Source: Hymenobacter sediminis (GTDB lineage Bacteria; Bacteroidota; Bacteroidia; Cytophagales; Hymenobacteraceae). From it: DNA of 64,000 bases. Both the position numbers and the translations under genes were made by a program. The stretch lies in the NCBI RefSeq assembly GCF_003231285.1, contig NZ_QKNS01000001.1:1302001-1366000 (forward strand), given 5' to 3'. Numbering within the stretch: position 1 is the stretch's first letter; each line of letters begins with the position of its first letter. The notes beneath the pieces are model-generated. The model was not told the origin of the DNA, did no database searches, and saw only the letters and a list, made by a program, of their open reading frames with translations. This document shows positions 17,086-25,157 of the stretch, one piece after another.

Positions 17086-17802
17086 ATGCCCACTTTTGAC
17101 ATCTGTTTTTCGCCCGAACTGCTCCCCCTCTTTAACCTGCAAGGCCGGGTAGCGGTGGTAGTGGATATTCTGCGGGCTACTTCCTCCATTGTTACGGCAC
17201 TGGCTCAGGGCGTAACGCATATGGTGCCGTTCAGTGAGCTGGAAGCTTGCCGGGCGCTATCGGTTGAGGGGTACCTGACCGCCGCTGAGCGCGACGGCCG
17301 GCAGGCAGAAGGTGTAGACCTGGGGAACTCGCCGTTCGGCTACCTCGATGGGGTAGTACCCGTGCACGGCCGCGCCGTGGCCATCACCACTACCAACGGC
17401 ACCCGCGCCCTGCACCTTTCTGCCGATGCCGATGATATTGTGGTGGGCGCTTTCCTGAACATTGGGGCCGTAGCGGATTACCTGCGGAAGCAGGGTAAAG
17501 ATGTAGTGGTGGTCTGCGCCGGCTGGAAAGGTAATTTCTGCCTTGAAGATACCTTGTTCGGGGGCGCCCTGGCCGCTCGTCTGCAGGCTGAGTTCAACAC
17601 CACCGACTCTGACGCTACCCTGGCCGCCCTCGACCTCTGGCAGGCTGCCCAACCCGATGCCGCTTCCTACCTGCTTAAGTCCTCGCATGTGCGCCGCCTG
17701 AATCATCTGGAGGCTCACAAAGACATGGAGTTCTGCATGCGACAAGACGAGTATCACTTGGTGCCGGTGTTTCGCGAGGGAAAGATAGCGCCACTAGTCT
17801 AG
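17086..17802 (+). CDS. comB: 2-phosphosulfolactate phosphatase family protein (ComB-like)
   Basis: 238 residues with the ComB signatures: VAVVVDILRATSSIVTAL near the start, DLGNSP and ITTTNGTRAL in the centre, and VCAGWKGNFCLEDTLFGGAL later. The family founder removes phosphate from 2-phosphosulfolactate in methanogen coenzyme M synthesis, with Mg2+. Many bacteria without coenzyme M carry homologues. In Bacteroidota a role in making sulfonates, such as precursors of sulfonolipids, is possible but is inference; no other sulfolactate gene is nearby. Own terminator downstream. Confidence 0.85.
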   Translation: MPTFDICFSPELLPLFNLQGRVAVVVDILRATSSIVTALAQGVTHMVPFSELEACRALSVEGYLTAAERDGRQAEGVDLGNSPFGYLDGVVPVHGRAVAITTTNGTRALHLSADADDIVVGAFLNIGAVADYLRKQGKDVVVVCAGWKGNFCLEDTLFGGALAARLQAEFNTTDSDATLAALDLWQAAQPDAASYLLKSSHVRRLNHLEAHKDMEFCMRQDEYHLVPVFREGKIAPLV

Positions 17803-17845
17803 AATGATTTAGCGGATGTAGGTGGCACCTCAACAGGCTGTTGAC

Positions 17846-17886
17846 ACAACAACAAAGGCGCTCATTCAGAGCGCCTTTGTTGTTGT
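17846..17886 (+). terminator. Terminator of the comB-like gene
   Basis: Perfect 18-base arms (17846-17863 and 17869-17886, core AAAGGCGCTC) with loop ATTCA. The T-rich arm GTTGTTGT replaces a plain T run. Confidence 0.7.
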
Positions 17887-18351
17887 GCATGGTGTCAGCT
17901 TTCGAGAAACGGGTTGGTGACCTGACCGAATTCCGCTATGAAAATTGAGCCTGTTCCGGCTGCCGGCTAGGGCGGCAGTGCTGGTTTAGTAGGTGGTGAT
18001 TGTGCGCTACACGGCGTAAAAATAGCTAGTACTTACGTCTATCTGGTGCCTCAAGGTCCTGAAACCAATTAATGGAGCGTAAACTCCCTCTCTTACAACT
18101 TGGGGGTAGCTGGTTGCCCACCAAGCGAATTTTACCCTAGAGCAAATATTTGCTGATTTCTTTAAGTGCGCTTATACGCCTAGATTTGCAGGTTTTTGAT
18201 GTAAAATGTGCTTGCTCCGGGGCTTAACCGGAGTGAACTGGAGCCGAAAGCAGCAATCAGACCTTCGGTTACCAAAGCGGTTAGGCTACGTATAGGCGTT
18301 GGCTGAGTGCTTTGGCGCTTTTTGCCGCACCCTTTTAATGTATTCACAGGT
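17887..18351 (+). other. Intergenic region upstream of the ScfR-like regulator
   Basis: About 460 bases without a credible gene. It contains the perfect palindrome at 18141-18154, a T-rich stretch, and a pair of ACGCCTA repeats in inverted orientation (about 18176 and 18292). A weakly foldable GC-rich leader occupies 18215-18300. I see no clear TAnnTTTG box. Confidence 0.5.
18141..18154. promoter_or_regulatory. Candidate operator palindrome
   Basis: AGCAAATATTTGCT, a perfect 14-base palindrome, about 200 bases upstream of the ScfR/RamB-like regulator. The GCAAA/TTTGC halves resemble the TTTGC-containing sites reported for RamB in actinobacteria. Autoregulation is an inference. Confidence 0.4.
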
Positions 18352-19836
18352 ATGCTAAGTCACGGTCAGGTTGTCCGGTTGATTTTTGGACTGAAACTGC
18401 GGGAGCTGCGCCAGGAGCGCGGCTACACCCCTGCGGAGCTGGCCCGTGCCTGCGATGTCTCGGTTTCCTACCTCAATGAGATTGAGAAGGGCAAGAAGTA
18501 TCCTAAAGCCGATAAGATTCTCAGCCTAAGCAAAGTGCTGGGCGTAAGCTACGACCAACTGACGTCCTTGACGCTGAGCCGCCGGCTGGAGCCTATTTCG
18601 GAGCTGCTGCAGTCGGATCTGCTCAAGGAGTTCCCGCTTGATATGTTTGGGCTGGACCCGCTGCGCATTGTGGAGCTTATTGCCGATGCGCCGGCCAAGA
18701 TGAACGCCTTCATCAGCACCCTTTTCGAAATAGCGCGCAACTATGAAATGCGCCAGGAACACTTTTTCCTGGCTGCGCTGCGCTCTTTTCAAGAAATGCA
18801 CGACAACTATTTCGAGGAGCTAGAGCAGGACGTGCGCACCTTCATGGTAGAGCACAAGCTCCCGGCCGCCGCTCCCCTCGACCGTAGCCAACTAGAGCGC
18901 GTGCTGGTGGAGAAATACGGCTACACCATTGACCGTACCGGCCTAGACGAGTACGCCCACCTCGGGCGCCTGCGCTCCGTGTTTCAGCCTAAAACTCGTC
19001 GGTTGTTGCTGCGCCCCGGCATGAGCGGGGCGCAAGAAGGGTTTGTGCTGGGGCGGGAGGTAGCGTTTAACTACCTCAATCTGCGGGAGCGGCCCTACGT
19101 GAATGCCTCGTTTCCGGTACGTTCTTTTGAAGAAGTGCTCAACAACTTCAAAGCCTCCTACTTCGCGGGCGCGCTCCTGATGGAAGAAGAAATGTTGGTG
19201 CGCGACCTCACCCGTTTCTTTACGGCCCGGAAATGGGAGCCCGCTTTGCTGCTAGAACTGCTGGCCAAGTATGATGTATCGCCGGAGATGTTTATGCAGC
19301 GCATCACCAACCTGCTGCCGCGCCACTTCGGAATCCAAAGCCTGTTTTTCCTGCGTTTCGATCAGGCCAACGCTTCGGCTGGTTACAAGCTGACCAAAGA
19401 GTTGCACCTCTCGCGCCTGCACAACCCTCACGGCAACGAGCTCCACGAGCACTATTGCCGCCGCTGGATTTCCCTGCGTATGATTGCCGAACTGCGCCAG
19501 CAGCCTGCTACCACGGCCCCTAACTACACGTTGGGCGCCCAACGCTCGCGCTACCCCAACAACGACGAATACCTCTGCCTGACAGTGGCCCGGGCCGGGG
19601 CGGCCAACGAGCCCGCAGTGAGTGTCACCGTAGGCCTGCTCTGCGATGATAATTTGCGCCAGAAGGTCCGCTTTCTCGATGATCCGGTCATTGTGCAGCG
19701 GGAAGTAAACGAAACCTGTGAGCGGTGCACCATCCCAAACTGTGAGGTGCGGGCCGCTGCCCCCGTAGAAGTAGAACGCCGCCAGCGCCAGCAAGAGTTG
19801 GAAGCCGCGGTGGCTGCTTTGGTAAACGGAGGGTAG
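18352..19836 (+). CDS. XRE-family regulator of the ScfR/RamB (short-chain fatty acid regulator) type
   Basis: 495 residues from the ATG at 18352; the GTG at 18307 adds an unsupported 15 residues. Order: XRE helix-turn-helix (about 10-65, LRELRQERGYTPAELARACDVSVSYLNEIEKG); linker; a region like the IrrE/M78 peptidase domain (about 180-300, ending FKASYFAGALLMEEEM); and a C-terminal ScfR-type domain with the cysteine cluster CERCTIPNC (about 465). Relatives control acetate, propionate and glyoxylate metabolism and probably sense acyl-CoA. The M78 zinc motif HEXXH is replaced by REVAF, so peptidase activity is unlikely. No metabolic target gene is adjacent. Confidence 0.87.
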   Translation: MLSHGQVVRLIFGLKLRELRQERGYTPAELARACDVSVSYLNEIEKGKKYPKADKILSLSKVLGVSYDQLTSLTLSRRLEPISELLQSDLLKEFPLDMFGLDPLRIVELIADAPAKMNAFISTLFEIARNYEMRQEHFFLAALRSFQEMHDNYFEELEQDVRTFMVEHKLPAAAPLDRSQLERVLVEKYGYTIDRTGLDEYAHLGRLRSVFQPKTRRLLLRPGMSGAQEGFVLGREVAFNYLNLRERPYVNASFPVRSFEEVLNNFKASYFAGALLMEEEMLVRDLTRFFTARKWEPALLLELLAKYDVSPEMFMQRITNLLPRHFGIQSLFFLRFDQANASAGYKLTKELHLSRLHNPHGNELHEHYCRRWISLRMIAELRQQPATTAPNYTLGAQRSRYPNNDEYLCLTVARAGAANEPAVSVTVGLLCDDNLRQKVRFLDDPVIVQREVNETCERCTIPNCEVRAAAPVEVERRQRQQELEAAVAALVNGG

Positions 19837-20016
19837 GCGCGAAACTCTAACGTCTGTTGGGTCCGACGCCAGCGCCGCCCATACAAACCCGCCTACCCCC
19901 TTCACGGTCGGTAAACCCTTGGCGGGCATCAGCACGAAGCCAACCGGTCAGGCGTCCTCGGCGTCGGACTGAGTAGGCGGCATCTAATCAAACTAACGAA
20001 CAGACTATTCCCGCCT

Positions 20017-21072
20017 TTGACTGCTGCTTCTCGTTCTATTTTTCGTCGGCTCTTGGTGCCCGCTTTACTGGGGTTGGTTGTGCTGTTGGGCGGACTAGGA
20101 GGAGCTTGGTATGTGCTCTGGAAGCCCAATGTGCGCTACTCGGCTTTTGGGCCAGCCTACCTGTACATTCGCACTGGAACCGGCTACGCAGCCGTGTTGG
20201 ACTCATTGCGCAAATATGAGTTGTTGCACGACTTTGGCACGTTTGAGCAGGTAGCCCGCTGGCGCAATTACCCTGAGCAGGTGCGGCCTGGCCGATACCT
20301 CCTGAAGCCCGGCTTAAGCAACTCCGGATTGCTGACGATGCTGGCCCAGGGCGAGCAAGACACGGTAGCATTCACGCTTGATGCTTTCAAATACAAACCT
20401 CAACTGGCCCGGCAGGTAGCCCGCCAGCTGGAAACCGATTCTGTGCGGCTGCGGCGGTTGCTACAAGATAACGCCTACCTCCAGCGCCGCTACCAACTTG
20501 ATACCACCACTATTCTGACGCTGTTTCTGCCGGGGCCTTACCGGTTTCTGTGGAATACCTCGGCCCCGCAATTTCTGGATTCTGCCGCCGCCACTCACCG
20601 TCGTTTCTGGACGACAGAGCGCCGCCGCCGTGCCGATTCGCTGGGCCTCTCGCCAACGGAGGTGCATGTACTGGCCAGCATTGTGCAGCGTGAAACGGCC
20701 AAGAAAGAAGACAAGCCCCTAATTGCGGGCACCTACCTCAACCGCCTCCGCCGCGGTATGCGCCTGCAAGCTGATCCGACCCTGCTTTGGGCCATCGGCA
20801 ACTTCGGAGTACGGCGGGTGCTGAACCGGGACAAGCTGGTAGACTCACCCTATAACACTTACAAGCACAAAGGTCTGCCGCCGGGGCCCATCACCTCCGC
20901 CAACCGCCAGAGTCTTGATGCCGTGCTGAAGCCCACCCAACACGATTACCTGTTCTTCTGCGCCCGTCCTGGGGGTAGTGGCTACTCCGATTTTGCCGCC
21001 ACCTTCGCCGAGCACAAGAAAAACGCCCGCCGCTACCAACAATGGCTGGATAGCCTGGGGGTAAAGAGGTAA
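20017..21072 (+). CDS. mltG: Endolytic murein transglycosylase MltG (YceG-like)
   Basis: 351 residues starting at a TTG; no better ATG lies nearby. One membrane helix (about 11-33) anchors it in the cytoplasmic membrane, followed by a LysM-like subdomain (about 45-110) and the YceG catalytic domain: HVLASIVQRETAKKEDKP (catalytic Glu), AGTYLNRLRRGMRLQADPT, SPYNTYKHKGLPPGPI and DYLFFCARPGGSGYSDF. MltG cleaves nascent glycan strands and so sets their length. A single gene between the regulator and a convergent membrane protein gene; its 5' region (19837-20016) shows no clear promoter. Confidence 0.95.
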   Translation: MTAASRSIFRRLLVPALLGLVVLLGGLGGAWYVLWKPNVRYSAFGPAYLYIRTGTGYAAVLDSLRKYELLHDFGTFEQVARWRNYPEQVRPGRYLLKPGLSNSGLLTMLAQGEQDTVAFTLDAFKYKPQLARQVARQLETDSVRLRRLLQDNAYLQRRYQLDTTTILTLFLPGPYRFLWNTSAPQFLDSAAATHRRFWTTERRRRADSLGLSPTEVHVLASIVQRETAKKEDKPLIAGTYLNRLRRGMRLQADPTLLWAIGNFGVRRVLNRDKLVDSPYNTYKHKGLPPGPITSANRQSLDAVLKPTQHDYLFFCARPGGSGYSDFAATFAEHKKNARRYQQWLDSLGVKR

Positions 21073-21121
21073 GATGGTGAGTGTGACGTGCTATGTGCGC
21101 TGCCAGTGCAGTATGTTAAAC

Positions 21122-22591
21122 TCACCACCGAATTATCCGGAGTTGGGCGGAGTCGAGGTGAGCGGCACGCTGGCGGGCCAAGGTTTGCTCGTAGCTGAGG
21201 CCGGTAAACTCAGAGTGCTCCAGAAAGAGTAGGGGAGAAGTAAGCAGCGGCTCTGGCCAAGCAGCTACGCTGGGCAAGCGGCGCAAAGAGTCGAAGGCGG
21301 CCACATTGGTAACGCGCCAATAGTTGTCGAGTAGTAAGTAGCGGTGGCCGCGTCGACGTAAGAAAGCTGCTTGCTGGTCTGAAAACACCGCCCTCACTGA
21401 ATCGGAAGCTGAACGGAAAGGAGCCAGCCCTATGCCCACTGTGCTGATAACTGGTCCGGCCTTGTGATGCTGCAGCCAGGCTGCTACCGCAGGGTAGCTA
21501 GTGGGCGAGTAGGCATAGATTTCCTGCTGAATCCGCCTTACGTTCAGCCCCACAGCGCCCAACACTACCACCACTATACCTACTTTGGGTAACTGCCGCA
21601 GCTGCAGCATCGCCAGCGCGTACCAGATGCCGTAAGCCCACAAAAGGCCTCGGGGAGCCTTAATCAGCAATGACATGCCAGCCAGCAGGCACCATCCCCA
21701 TACCGCCAGATACATTTCTAAGGGTAGGGCTGCGCCCCGACGAAGGCGCAGTAACCCCAGCAGCGGCCCCAGCAACCCCAGCCACACTATCCCCGACTCA
21801 AAGTCCCAGAGGTAGCGCAGGTAATACAGCCCGTCGGGCCGGATGGTGGCGGCCCGGCCCGCTGCGTTGGCTGCTTCCGGAAAGGCGACCTTGTAATAAA
21901 TAGCGGGCCAAATGTACCAAGGTAAGCCTGCCAGTACGCCTACCCCACCCAGCACCAAGTAAGGGGCCAGCAACAATGCTGCTACCCGCCACCAGTGGCC
22001 ATTTCGCCAGAGCAGGTTATCGGCCTGCCACCACTCCAGCACCGACAGAATGGGTAGGGTCAGCAGAAACTTGTAGTTGAAGCACAAACCCACCATCAGC
22101 CAACCCGCCGCCCGGTACAGGGTAGTAGCCGTGGCGTGCTGCAGCCGGAAGTAATACGCCCGCAACAATCCCGCAAAGCACAGCAGACTCCAGGAACTCA
22201 TGGTGAAGTCTCGGCCAGAAAAGGTCAGGAACAGGCTGGTGCCCATCAGGAGCGTGAGCAGCGCCGTTTGCCAACCAGCCAGCCGGGCCTCTCGCGCTAT
22301 AAAACTGGCCAGCAAACCCAGCGCCGCCACGGCTACCAGCGCGTTCAAGTGCTGAAACACCCGGTAATCAGTAGTCAGCCAAGCTACCGGCGCATACAGC
22401 AACGAAAACAGTGGGCTGCCATGATGAAAAAGATGTAGCAGTTGCCCGTGCGCTACCTCCTGCACAATTTGCCAGTTGCGCACGGAGTCATAGTCGGGCA
22501 GGGCTGCATCCGCCAGTCCATACAGCCGCACCAAGGCTACCAGCAGCAAGGCAGCTAGCAGCCACGGAAGTTGAGGGCGCGAGAAAGGCAA
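21122..22591 (-). CDS. Polytopic membrane protein, probable GT-C glycosyltransferase
   Basis: 489 residues with about ten to eleven membrane helices in the first about 360 residues and a soluble C-terminal part. After the first helix comes ALPDYDSVRNWQIVQEVAHGQ and then HHGSPLFSLLYAPVAW, the spacing of an acidic first loop and helix typical of PMT/ArnT-like (GT39/GT83) transferases that use polyprenyl-phosphate sugars at the outer face of the membrane. The C-terminal domain (RRRGHRYLLLDNYWRV) may bind the acceptor. No glycan cluster is nearby, so donor and acceptor are unknown. Could also be a transferase-like protein without activity. Confidence 0.65.
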   Translation of the reverse strand: MPFSRPQLPWLLAALLLVALVRLYGLADAALPDYDSVRNWQIVQEVAHGQLLHLFHHGSPLFSLLYAPVAWLTTDYRVFQHLNALVAVAALGLLASFIAREARLAGWQTALLTLLMGTSLFLTFSGRDFTMSSWSLLCFAGLLRAYYFRLQHATATTLYRAAGWLMVGLCFNYKFLLTLPILSVLEWWQADNLLWRNGHWWRVAALLLAPYLVLGGVGVLAGLPWYIWPAIYYKVAFPEAANAAGRAATIRPDGLYYLRYLWDFESGIVWLGLLGPLLGLLRLRRGAALPLEMYLAVWGWCLLAGMSLLIKAPRGLLWAYGIWYALAMLQLRQLPKVGIVVVVLGAVGLNVRRIQQEIYAYSPTSYPAVAAWLQHHKAGPVISTVGIGLAPFRSASDSVRAVFSDQQAAFLRRRGHRYLLLDNYWRVTNVAAFDSLRRLPSVAAWPEPLLTSPLLFLEHSEFTGLSYEQTLARQRAAHLDSAQLRIIRW

Positions 22592-22765
22592 GTGACGAGA
22601 TGTAAATCGGTGAAGCTACCCCGCCACCAGGGCTGAGTAAAGGCAATATTAGGTTTTCAGGCCTGAATACTACGAATTGCCGGCTGTAGCGGCGTACTTG
22701 CGGGCACGGTTGCTACCCCCTCCGGTACCAGCAACCCTTTCCTTTACTTCTCACTCTCACTAGTT

Positions 22766-23215
22766 ATGCGCATTGTAGTGCAGCGCGTTCGGCAGGCCAA
22801 GGTTACCGTAGAAGGGCGCATCACCGGGCAAATTGGACCCGGCTTGTTGGTTTTGGCTGGTTTTGCCCCCACGGATACTACCCCCGTCCTCGATTGGATG
22901 GCGCGCAAACTAGTGCAGATGCGCATCTTCTCTGATGAGGAAGGCAAAATGAACCGCTCCGTGCTGGATATTGCCGGCGAGGTGCTAGTCGTGAGCCAGT
23001 TTACACTGCTGGCCGATGCCCGCAAAGGCAACCGACCCAGCTACACGGAGGCGGCCCCTCCGCCCATAGCCATTCCGCTGTATGAGCAGTTTGTGCAGTT
23101 GGTAGCCGCGCAGCTAGGTCGCTCGGTAGCTACCGGCGAGTTTGGGGCCGACATGCAGGTAGAGCTCCTCAACGACGGCCCGGTAACCATCGTCCTTGAT
23201 AAAGGCAATGAGTGA
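22766..23215 (+). CDS. dtd: D-aminoacyl-tRNA deacylase
   Basis: 149 residues, family length. N-terminal MRIVVQRVRQAKVTVEG, the substrate-binding SQFTLLADARKGNRPSY motif and the EAAPP segment are diagnostic, and the C-terminal GEFGADMQVELLNDGPVTI contains the cross-subunit Gly-Pro loop. Dtd hydrolyses D-amino acids (and glycine from tRNA-Ala) off tRNA. Its last codons overlap the start of the MazG-like gene, so the two are translationally linked. Confidence 0.96.
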   Translation: MRIVVQRVRQAKVTVEGRITGQIGPGLLVLAGFAPTDTTPVLDWMARKLVQMRIFSDEEGKMNRSVLDIAGEVLVVSQFTLLADARKGNRPSYTEAAPPPIAIPLYEQFVQLVAAQLGRSVATGEFGADMQVELLNDGPVTIVLDKGNE

Positions 23216-23588
23216 AGCGCCCGAATATGCTACAGTCAAACGCCAACTTAATCATGTATTTATGACCATTGAAGAAGCCCAGCAAACCGTAGATAAGTGG
23301 ATACAAACCACCGGCGTGCGGTATTTTAACGAGCTAACCAACATGGCCATGCTTACCGAAGAGGTAGGCGAGGTGGCCCGCATCATTGCTCGCCAGTACG
23401 GCGAGCAGTCCTTCAAAGAATCAGACAAGGATAAGGTACTAGCCGATGAACTGGCCGATGTGCTGTTCGTGGTGATTTGCTTAGCTAACCAAACCGGTGT
23501 CAACCTCACGGAAGCCCTGCAACGCAACCTTGCCAAGAAAACCATCCGCGATGCTAGCCGTCACCAGCAAAATGAGAAGCTGCACTAG
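23208..23588 (+). CDS. MazG-like nucleotide pyrophosphohydrolase
   Basis: 126 residues from an ATG that overlaps the dtd stop codon by 8 bases. The all-alpha MazG fold is clear: LTEEVGEVARI supplies the EExxE metal site and ADELADVLFVVICLANQTGV the ExxD site. Members hydrolyse nucleoside triphosphates, often non-canonical ones, to monophosphates. An internal ATG at 23262 (MTIEEAQQTVDKW) gives a 108-residue protein that begins where most relatives begin and is a real alternative start; the overlap with dtd favours the longer form for coupling, family length favours the shorter. Confidence 0.88.
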   Translation: MSEAPEYATVKRQLNHVFMTIEEAQQTVDKWIQTTGVRYFNELTNMAMLTEEVGEVARIIARQYGEQSFKESDKDKVLADELADVLFVVICLANQTGVNLTEALQRNLAKKTIRDASRHQQNEKLH

Positions 23589-23608
23589 TCCGCCTACCCC
23601 CTAAAATG

Positions 23609-23644
23609 CGCGAAACCAGAAGCACATCCGCTTCTGGTTTCGCG
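23609..23644. terminator. Shared inverted repeat between convergent mazG-like and RNase D genes
   Basis: Perfect 15-base arms CGCGAAACCAGAAGC / GCTTCTGGTTTCGCG with a six-base loop. It is 20 bases after the plus-strand gene and 35 bases after the minus-strand gene; T tracts are poor. Confidence 0.6.
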
Positions 23645-23678
23645 TAGGATTGTTCCCAAATAGCGAGATAGGGGCTGG

Positions 23679-24854
23679 CTAGTTCTTGAGGTCAAAAGGA
23701 TGAGCTATCTGCTCGAAATCCAGGCCGTGGCGTTCCGCCGTATCGCGCAAAAGCTGGTGCTGCCAGGCCCGCAATGTTTGGTTTGCTCCCTGCTCAATAA
23801 TATCCGCAATCAGACGGTTGCTGAGTACAAGGTTGGCCATAATAGGACTGTGGTCTTCGGCCAGATGGGTTTTCAGGGCAGTGAGCAAGGCTTCGCGGGC
23901 ATCGGCCTGGGCGGCTTTGGCTCCCGTCAGGCGGCGCCGGAACGGGAAGCGGCGCTGCTCAGCTGGAAGCGGTGGCTCAGGCTCCCGCTCTTCCTGCGTG
24001 AGGTTAATCAGGCGTTCGGCAAAGGGGCTGCGCTTTAGTTCAGGGTGCAGGCCAGGAGCATTGCGTAAATTACCCGAGCTGGTTACCGGCAGGCGAGTAA
24101 GCTCGGCCAGGCGGTCGTTGCTGGCTACCATGTAGGTAGGGCGGTCAATGTAGCGGGCTACCTCATCGCGCAGCAGAAACAGGTCGCGGAACATGGGCAG
24201 CTCTTGGGGCTGAATACGATACTTCCCCGCCAAGCGCAGGTAGGGGCGCTCGTCGCGGGAATAGCGTACTTCTTCTAGAGCCAGGTTTTCCTGCTGGGCC
24301 CAGTCGGTGCGGCCCAATGCAGCTAACTTAGCGGCTAGGCGGTCGGTCAGCTCAAATAGGTAGAGTACATCATTGGCGGCATAGTGCATCTGCGCTTCCG
24401 TGAGGGGGCGCTTCAACCAATTCGATTTCTGCTCCCCCTTATCCACTTCAAAACCAAGCTCCTGCTGAATTAGGCGGCCTAGCGAGATATTGTTGTCGGC
24501 TTCTGCTAAAAGTGTATATTGTACGCTGGTATCAGTGATGGTGCGCACATGCACACCATATAGCTCATCAAGCAGGAGGATATCGGACTTGCAGCTGTGG
24601 AACACCTTCTCTACGGCTGGGTCGCGGAGCACCGTCCACAGGGGTTCAAGCTCCTGAGCGGGGTTGGTAAGGGGTAGGGGGTCAATGAGAAATACGGTGT
24701 TCCCGTCAAAAATCTGAATCAGGGCCAGATTGCGGCCGTAGCGGTGCCGCATATCATCAAACTCCAGGTCAACGGCTATACGTGTGCTTTGGTGAAGGCG
24801 CTGAGCAGCTTGCGCTACTGCAGGCCCTTCCGTGATATATTGAATATCAGGCAT
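23679..24854 (-). CDS. rnd: Ribonuclease D
   Basis: 391 residues. DEDDy 3'-5' exonuclease domain (about 1-200): first acidic pair in IAVDLEFDDM, second Asp in VFHSCKSDILLL, and Tyr-Asp in MHYAANDVLYLFEL. An HRDC domain follows (about 215-290, LRDEVARYIDRPTYMVASNDRLAELTR pattern) and a second helical HRDC-like region ends the protein. RNase D trims 3' ends of tRNA precursors and other structured RNAs. Single gene, convergent with the dtd-mazG pair. Confidence 0.93.
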   Translation of the reverse strand: MPDIQYITEGPAVAQAAQRLHQSTRIAVDLEFDDMRHRYGRNLALIQIFDGNTVFLIDPLPLTNPAQELEPLWTVLRDPAVEKVFHSCKSDILLLDELYGVHVRTITDTSVQYTLLAEADNNISLGRLIQQELGFEVDKGEQKSNWLKRPLTEAQMHYAANDVLYLFELTDRLAAKLAALGRTDWAQQENLALEEVRYSRDERPYLRLAGKYRIQPQELPMFRDLFLLRDEVARYIDRPTYMVASNDRLAELTRLPVTSSGNLRNAPGLHPELKRSPFAERLINLTQEEREPEPPLPAEQRRFPFRRRLTGAKAAQADAREALLTALKTHLAEDHSPIMANLVLSNRLIADIIEQGANQTLRAWQHQLLRDTAERHGLDFEQIAHPFDLKN

Positions 24855-25157
24855 GTACTAGGGGAGGTTCGAGGGGAAGAAAAAAGCAGATGTCAATAAC
24901 ATACCTGCTTATAGTTTGGGTAAAGGTAATCAGCCAAGGTTACCAAAGCCACTGCTGAACTATAGGGAATCTCATATGATTTAGTTTAAACTTTATATTG
25001 CTAATTGCAAACATCTTACTTCCAATTCGGTCCAGTCAGGCAGGCGCATGTTATGCATGCTGAACAAATGCTTGTACATTGCGGTCTTACCCGCTTTTGC
25101 CGGCTCAGCGGACCGGCTTTTTTTCACTCTAATCGGCTTTAAGGAAAGCCAGGTTGT
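24855..25157 (+). promoter_or_regulatory. Long leader of the SusC-SusD operon
   Basis: About 300 bases with no gene. It holds an AT-rich stretch (24955-25020, with palindrome GTTTAAAC), inverted repeats around GCATGTTATGCATGC (about 25046), a terminator-like hairpin with seven T (25099-25124) and a second hairpin GGCTTT-AAGG-AAAGCC (25135-25150) ending seven bases before the ATG. No canonical TAnnTTTG box stands out; TACATTGC at 25074 is the nearest. Confidence 0.5.
25099..25124 (+). terminator. Terminator-like hairpin in the leader of the SusC gene
   Basis: Arms GCCGG (25099-25103) and CCGGC (25113-25117) followed at once by seven T, 34 bases before the SusC start codon. It could attenuate the operon or end a short leader RNA. 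Confidence 0.5.

Noticed and set aside
19252..19935. Minus-strand frame of 227 codons opposite the ScfR-like regulator
   Set aside because: Antisense to a well-supported gene; composition typical of shadow frames in GC-rich DNA.
24955..25020. AT-rich region with GTTTAAAC considered as an origin or attachment site
   Set aside because: No DnaA boxes in cluster, no tRNA end, no integrase nearby; better read as a promoter region of the SusC operon.
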